Source: an uncultured Clostridia bacterium
GTDB lineage: Bacteria; Bacillota; Clostridia; Oscillospirales; CAG-272
Direction: 5' to 3'
Length of the DNA: 6,853 nucleotides
Assembly: GCA_937914815.1 (NCBI GenBank)
Contig: CALDMI010000080.1
Span: 1-6,853 of the forward strand
Each line of letters begins with the position of its first letter. Within the stretch, counting starts at the first letter, position 1. The notes beneath the pieces are model-generated. The model made no database searches. It was given only the letters and a program-made list of their open reading frames with translations, and was not told the DNA's origin. The translations under genes and the position numbers were made by a program. Shown in pieces: positions 6,693 through 6,853 of this stretch.

Positions 6693-6726
6693 TGAGCGCC
6701 GCGCGGCGGCGGTTCGGAAGGCACAA

Positions 6727-6853
6727 ATGGAAATTGTAAACGAAAAAATCGTAAATGAGCGGGCGCATACAGACCTTCGCACGCATGACTTCTGGTACGA
6801 CCTGCCGGGGGAGCTGATAGCGCAGACCCCGTCGCCGGAGCGCGACGGCTGTC
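6727..6853 (+). CDS. queA: S-adenosylmethionine:tRNA ribosyltransferase-isomerase, N-terminus (3' truncated by window)
   Basis: QueA transfers and isomerises the ribosyl group of S-adenosylmethionine onto preQ1 at tRNA position 34, forming epoxyqueuosine. Only 42 codons are present. Residues 18-40 (RTHDFWYDLPGELIAQTPSPERD) match the conserved N-terminus of the family (RTSDFDYDLPxELIAQxPxxxRD). ATG 6727 is preceded at 5 bases by GGAAGG (6716-6721). This start adds about 16 residues before the usual beginning, including an imperfect IVNEK/IVNER duplication; no ATG, GTG or TTG lies between it and the conserved block, so the extension is probably real. A 12-base GC palindrome (6697-6708) lies in the leader just before the ribosome-binding site. 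It is divergent from dapA. Confidence 0.92.
   Translation, partial: MEIVNEKIVNERAHTDLRTHDFWYDLPGELIAQTPSPERDGC

Noticed and set aside
6626..6724. Longer dapA start reading back to 6724
   Set aside because: It overlaps the queA leader and promoter; family length and the MKKKAIFKG start agree with 6625.
6626..6726. Lysine riboswitch for dapA or preQ1 riboswitch for queA
   Set aside because: The leaders are only about 35-55 bases and show none of the conserved motifs.

Overview
The window looks like ordinary chromosome from a GC-rich member of the Clostridia (Bacillota), probably gut-associated or metagenome-derived. This is inferred from three things: the adjacent trmK and Nif3-like genes, a pairing typical of Bacillota; a small CxxC DUF1858 redox protein; and codon use that is GC-rich overall but rich in ATA isoleucine and AGA/AGG arginine codons. 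Codon style is the same throughout, and I see no insertion sequence, phage gene, CRISPR array, tRNA or rRNA.

Layout, left to right. (1) Positions 1-2396 (+) hold the 3' part of a large glycoside-hydrolase-like enzyme whose true start lies left of the window. (2) prfB, peptide chain release factor 2, lies on the minus strand (2552-3673) and converges on the hydrolase gene. A strong hairpin-plus-T-run terminator for prfB sits between them. (3) A divergent intergenic region (3674-3882) carries two opposed promoters with good consensus matches, one for prfB and one for a rightward operon. (4) The rightward operon encodes a 67-residue DUF1858 protein, then trmK (tRNA adenine-22 N1-methyltransferase, split by a frameshift near 4254), then a Nif3-like metal protein. 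The first two genes overlap by 4 bases. (5) A long hairpin terminator (5668-5717) separates that operon from dapA (4-hydroxy-tetrahydrodipicolinate synthase), which converges on it from the right. (6) dapA diverges from queA (tRNA ribosyltransferase-isomerase of queuosine synthesis). Only the N-terminus of queA is present; it runs off the right edge.

Functionally this is housekeeping: translation termination, two tRNA modification enzymes, lysine and cell-wall precursor synthesis, a redox/metal protein pair and one carbohydrate enzyme. I found no convincing sign of a new multi-gene system. The observations most worth a second look are the trmK frameshift, a prfB that lacks the common programmed frameshift, the DUF1858-trmK-Nif3 operon, the tightly packed queA/dapA divergent control region with an inverted repeat over the -10 elements, and the unassigned family of the hydrolase.
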